From: an uncultured Lachnospiraceae bacterium
GTDB taxonomy: Bacteria; Bacillota; Clostridia; Lachnospirales; Lachnospiraceae
Assembly: GCA_951800685.1 (NCBI GenBank)
Contig: CATOJY010000015.1
Coordinates: 1-64,000 of the forward strand
DNA length: 64,000 bases
Reading direction: 5' to 3'
Under the pieces are notes generated by a model. It had not been told where the DNA came from. It did not search any database and saw only the letters and a list, made by a program, of their open reading frames with translations. Made by a program: the position numbers and the translations under genes. Below are positions 62,289 through 64,000 of the stretch, piece after piece (positions within the stretch are counted from its first letter, which is position 1; each line of letters starts with the position of its first letter).

Positions 62289-63509
62289 ATGCTTGCAACA
62301 TTGATACCTTTTTTTGATAAGGATATGAAAGTGTGTGCTTATTCTCTTTTTTCACAGAAGGAGAATCTGCTCCTTAATCCGGCACGTCAGGCTTCGGGAG
62401 TGAATGACGGTGCGTCACGAGTGGATGGTCTTGATATTTTGCAGCGCATTGGTATCGATACATTATCGCCGGGTACGGATGTGTTTGTGCCGGTTGGTTC
62501 TATCGCAGTTTTTTCCGATATTGAGGCGCAGAGCAGTATGATGTTGGGACGGTTGGTCCTTTTGTTTGATAATTCTATTACGAATACGCCAGATTATCAG
62601 AGCAGGCTTAGAGAATTGAAGGCGAAGGGCTATAAACTGGCGATCCGTAAACTTCCAGTTGTAGAATTTGAGAACTATAAGGAAATTCTTTCCCTGATGG
62701 ATTACATTATCTTAGACAATAAGAAAGTGAATGTTTCCAAGGCCAAGATATATTTTGCGCATCAATATCCGAATATTAAGATCTGTGTAGGGAATATACA
62801 GAAGCAGGAGATTTTTGATGATATCAGAATGGATAGGGCATTTTATCTGTTTGAAGGTGCATTTTACCGGATCCCGGTTACGAAGGGACAGACAGAAGTA
62901 GAACCGCTGAAAGTAAATTATCTGGAATTAATGAATATTGTCAATGATGTGGATTTTGAATTAACGAAGGCAGCTGATGTGATTGGCCGGGACACAGCGC
63001 TTGTGGTATCTCTGCTTGAAATGGTAAATCGTACAGCGGTGAAGTCTGAAGTAACGTCGATCCGGCATGCGGCGGCGCTGTTAGGACAGAGAGAATTAAA
63101 GAAATGGATTAACACCGTGATCACGAAGGAATTATGTGCAGACAGACCGAATGAGATTACGAGAGTTTCGCTTCTGCGGGCTAAGTTCATGGAATGCCTG
63201 GCGCCATCGTTTGGCCTGGGTATGAAGGCGTCGGAATTGTTCCTGATGGGATTGTTTTCTGTGCTGGATATTATTTTGAGTAGGCCCATGGAGGAAGCGC
63301 TGGATAAAGTAAATGTTTCTAAAGACATCAGGGAGGCGCTTTTAAATCATCAGGGAGAATTTGCGGATATTTATGAGTTCATGACGGCTTACGAGAACGC
63401 AGACTGGCAGGAAGTCAGCAGAAGGCAGATTCTTAAGAATATCGACAATAACGCGGTATTTAAAGCATATATTGAAGCTGTCTGCTGGTATAAAGAGATG
63501 TTTTTCTAA
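62289..63509 (+). CDS. EAL-like/HDOD domain signalling protein
   Basis: A 406-residue protein of the YuxH type. The N-terminal half (residues 1-190) is an EAL-like barrel without the catalytic EAL motif (YSLFSQKENLLLNPA; DYIILDNKKVNVSK). The second half is an HDOD domain (IVNDVDFELTKAADVIGRDT, then SIRHAAALLGQRELKKWI) related to HD hydrolases but lacking the HD pair. It probably scaffolds a signalling complex rather than cutting cyclic-di-GMP. GAAAGGAG precedes the ATG. Confidence 0.88.
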   Translation: MLATLIPFFDKDMKVCAYSLFSQKENLLLNPARQASGVNDGASRVDGLDILQRIGIDTLSPGTDVFVPVGSIAVFSDIEAQSSMMLGRLVLLFDNSITNTPDYQSRLRELKAKGYKLAIRKLPVVEFENYKEILSLMDYIILDNKKVNVSKAKIYFAHQYPNIKICVGNIQKQEIFDDIRMDRAFYLFEGAFYRIPVTKGQTEVEPLKVNYLELMNIVNDVDFELTKAADVIGRDTALVVSLLEMVNRTAVKSEVTSIRHAAALLGQRELKKWINTVITKELCADRPNEITRVSLLRAKFMECLAPSFGLGMKASELFLMGLFSVLDIILSRPMEEALDKVNVSKDIREALLNHQGEFADIYEFMTAYENADWQEVSRRQILKNIDNNAVFKAYIEAVCWYKEMFF

Positions 63510-63717
63510 AGATGTGCATTTTACAGGAGAATCCCAAAGGACTTCCTGTGAAAAGATACTGGTATCGGCAGATTGGTAACAGCTTAGTCAGGTCTGGGTA
63601 TTCCTGTGCTACTGTTCCAGCGTAAGGTGCCTGATGCCGCCAAAAGTGATGATAGGACAGACGACCATCACTATAATAAAAATTCGGCTGATTAATTTTA
63701 AGGAGGAAACTATCAAC
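63510..63717 (+). other. Leader region before the SAH hydrolase gene
   Basis: Contains short stems ACAGGA/TCCTGT (63523-63549) and GTGATG/CATCAC (about 63646-63671), the first of which may end the HDOD transcript. I compared it by eye with SAM, SAH, cobalamin and cyclic-di-GMP riboswitch patterns and saw no match, so nothing is called. Confidence 0.3.
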
Positions 63718-64000
63718 ATGAGTAGCGAAATCAGAGACATTAATCTTGCCGAATCCGGTGAGAGAAAAATTGAGTGGGTAAAAAGGAACTGTGACTTGTT
63801 GCGCACATTGGAGAAAGAATTTTCCGACAGCAAGCCTTTTGCAGGCAAGAAGGTAACTTTGTCCGTGCATCTGGAGGCGAAGACAGCGTATCTGTGTCTG
63901 GTGCTGGCGGCAGGCGGTGCCGAGATGTATGTGACTGGCTCTAATCCGCTATCCACACAGGATGACGTGGCAGCAGCGCTTGTGAAGGCCGGATTGGAAG
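63718..64000 (+). CDS. ahcY: Adenosylhomocysteinase, N-terminal part (runs off the window)
   Basis: The first 94 residues of S-adenosylhomocysteine hydrolase, which splits the product of methyl-transfer reactions into adenosine and homocysteine. The opening IRDINLAESGERKIEWV and the substrate-domain segment LSVHLEAKTAYLCLVLAAGG, then TGSNPLSTQDDVAAAL, are diagnostic (the usual form of the last is SNPLSTQDDVAAAL). AAGGAGGA precedes the ATG by about ten bases. The rest lies beyond the right edge. Confidence 0.92.
   Translation, partial: MSSEIRDINLAESGERKIEWVKRNCDLLRTLEKEFSDSKPFAGKKVTLSVHLEAKTAYLCLVLAAGGAEMYVTGSNPLSTQDDVAAALVKAGLE

Noticed and set aside
63510..63717. SAM/SAH or other riboswitch before the SAH hydrolase gene
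   Set aside because: Short stems exist, but none of the conserved core sequences of the known classes could be recognised.
1..64000. CRISPR arrays, tRNA or rRNA genes, prophage or complete insertion sequence
   Set aside because: No regularly spaced direct repeats, cloverleaf-like segments, rRNA-like stretches, transposase or phage structural genes were recognised on either strand by eye; a dedicated tRNA/ncRNA scan was not possible.

Overview
The window looks like a chromosomal piece of a low-to-mid GC Gram-positive anaerobe of the Clostridia, most likely a gut Lachnospiraceae. This is inferred from strong AGGAGG-type ribosome binding sites, Lpl/Ytc-type sugar ABC transporters with a YesM/YesN two-component pair, a FeoA-FeoA-FeoB-FeoAassociated iron operon, several intracellular glycosidases, a TSCPD protein, an HDOD protein and an S-adenosylhomocysteine hydrolase. 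No rRNA, tRNA, CRISPR array, intact insertion sequence or phage module was recognised. Protein-family calls come from reading motifs; no database search was run.

Layout. 1-2800: a small hypothetical gene, a class II aldolase, a membrane protein and two decayed gene ends. 2802-9761: carbohydrate operon (family 1 sugar ABC transporter, GH2 glycosidase, membrane acyltransferase, and an ArsR-type regulator with a beta-rich C-terminal domain), closed by a terminator. 9934-17575: six-gene surface-glycan operon (tandem-duplicated nucleotidyltransferase, GT-C glycosyltransferase fused to a uridine-kinase-like domain, HAD phosphatase, GT2, GDPD-like protein, second GT-C protein). 17662-23881: membrane protein on the minus strand, then TSCPD, MurG, glucose-6-phosphate isomerase and a GH3 glycosidase. 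24114-26987: ferrous iron uptake, with three copies of an inverted repeat AGTTAG-N6-CTAACT at its promoters. 27258-30442: XRE regulator with a pentad-repeat tail, PadR/HAAS membrane-stress module, putative esterase. 30462-33796 (minus): MoxR ATPase, DUF58 protein and membrane protein. 34108-35253: metallophosphoesterase.

35440-45899 is a ten-gene operon: two diverged TrpA-like TIM barrels, an iron-containing alcohol dehydrogenase, a complete BMP-type nucleoside ABC transporter, an isochorismatase-fold hydrolase, a PfkB kinase and a BtpA/SgcQ-family TIM barrel. It ends in a 105-bp hairpin and faces a GntR/UTRA regulator. I read it as an uncharacterised import-phosphorylate-cleave pathway for a nucleoside-like or ribosylated compound. 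It is the best candidate for a new system here.

47194-57877: GDSL esterase, YesN/YesM, LplB/YtcP permeases, lipoprotein binding protein and a 971-residue FAD-dependent oxidoreductase, a glycan-sensing and uptake locus. 58243-60557: BlaI/BlaR1-like pair whose sensor domain is not penicillin-binding. 60974-64000: D-2-hydroxyacid dehydrogenase (minus), HDOD signalling protein and the start of S-adenosylhomocysteine hydrolase, which runs off the right edge.
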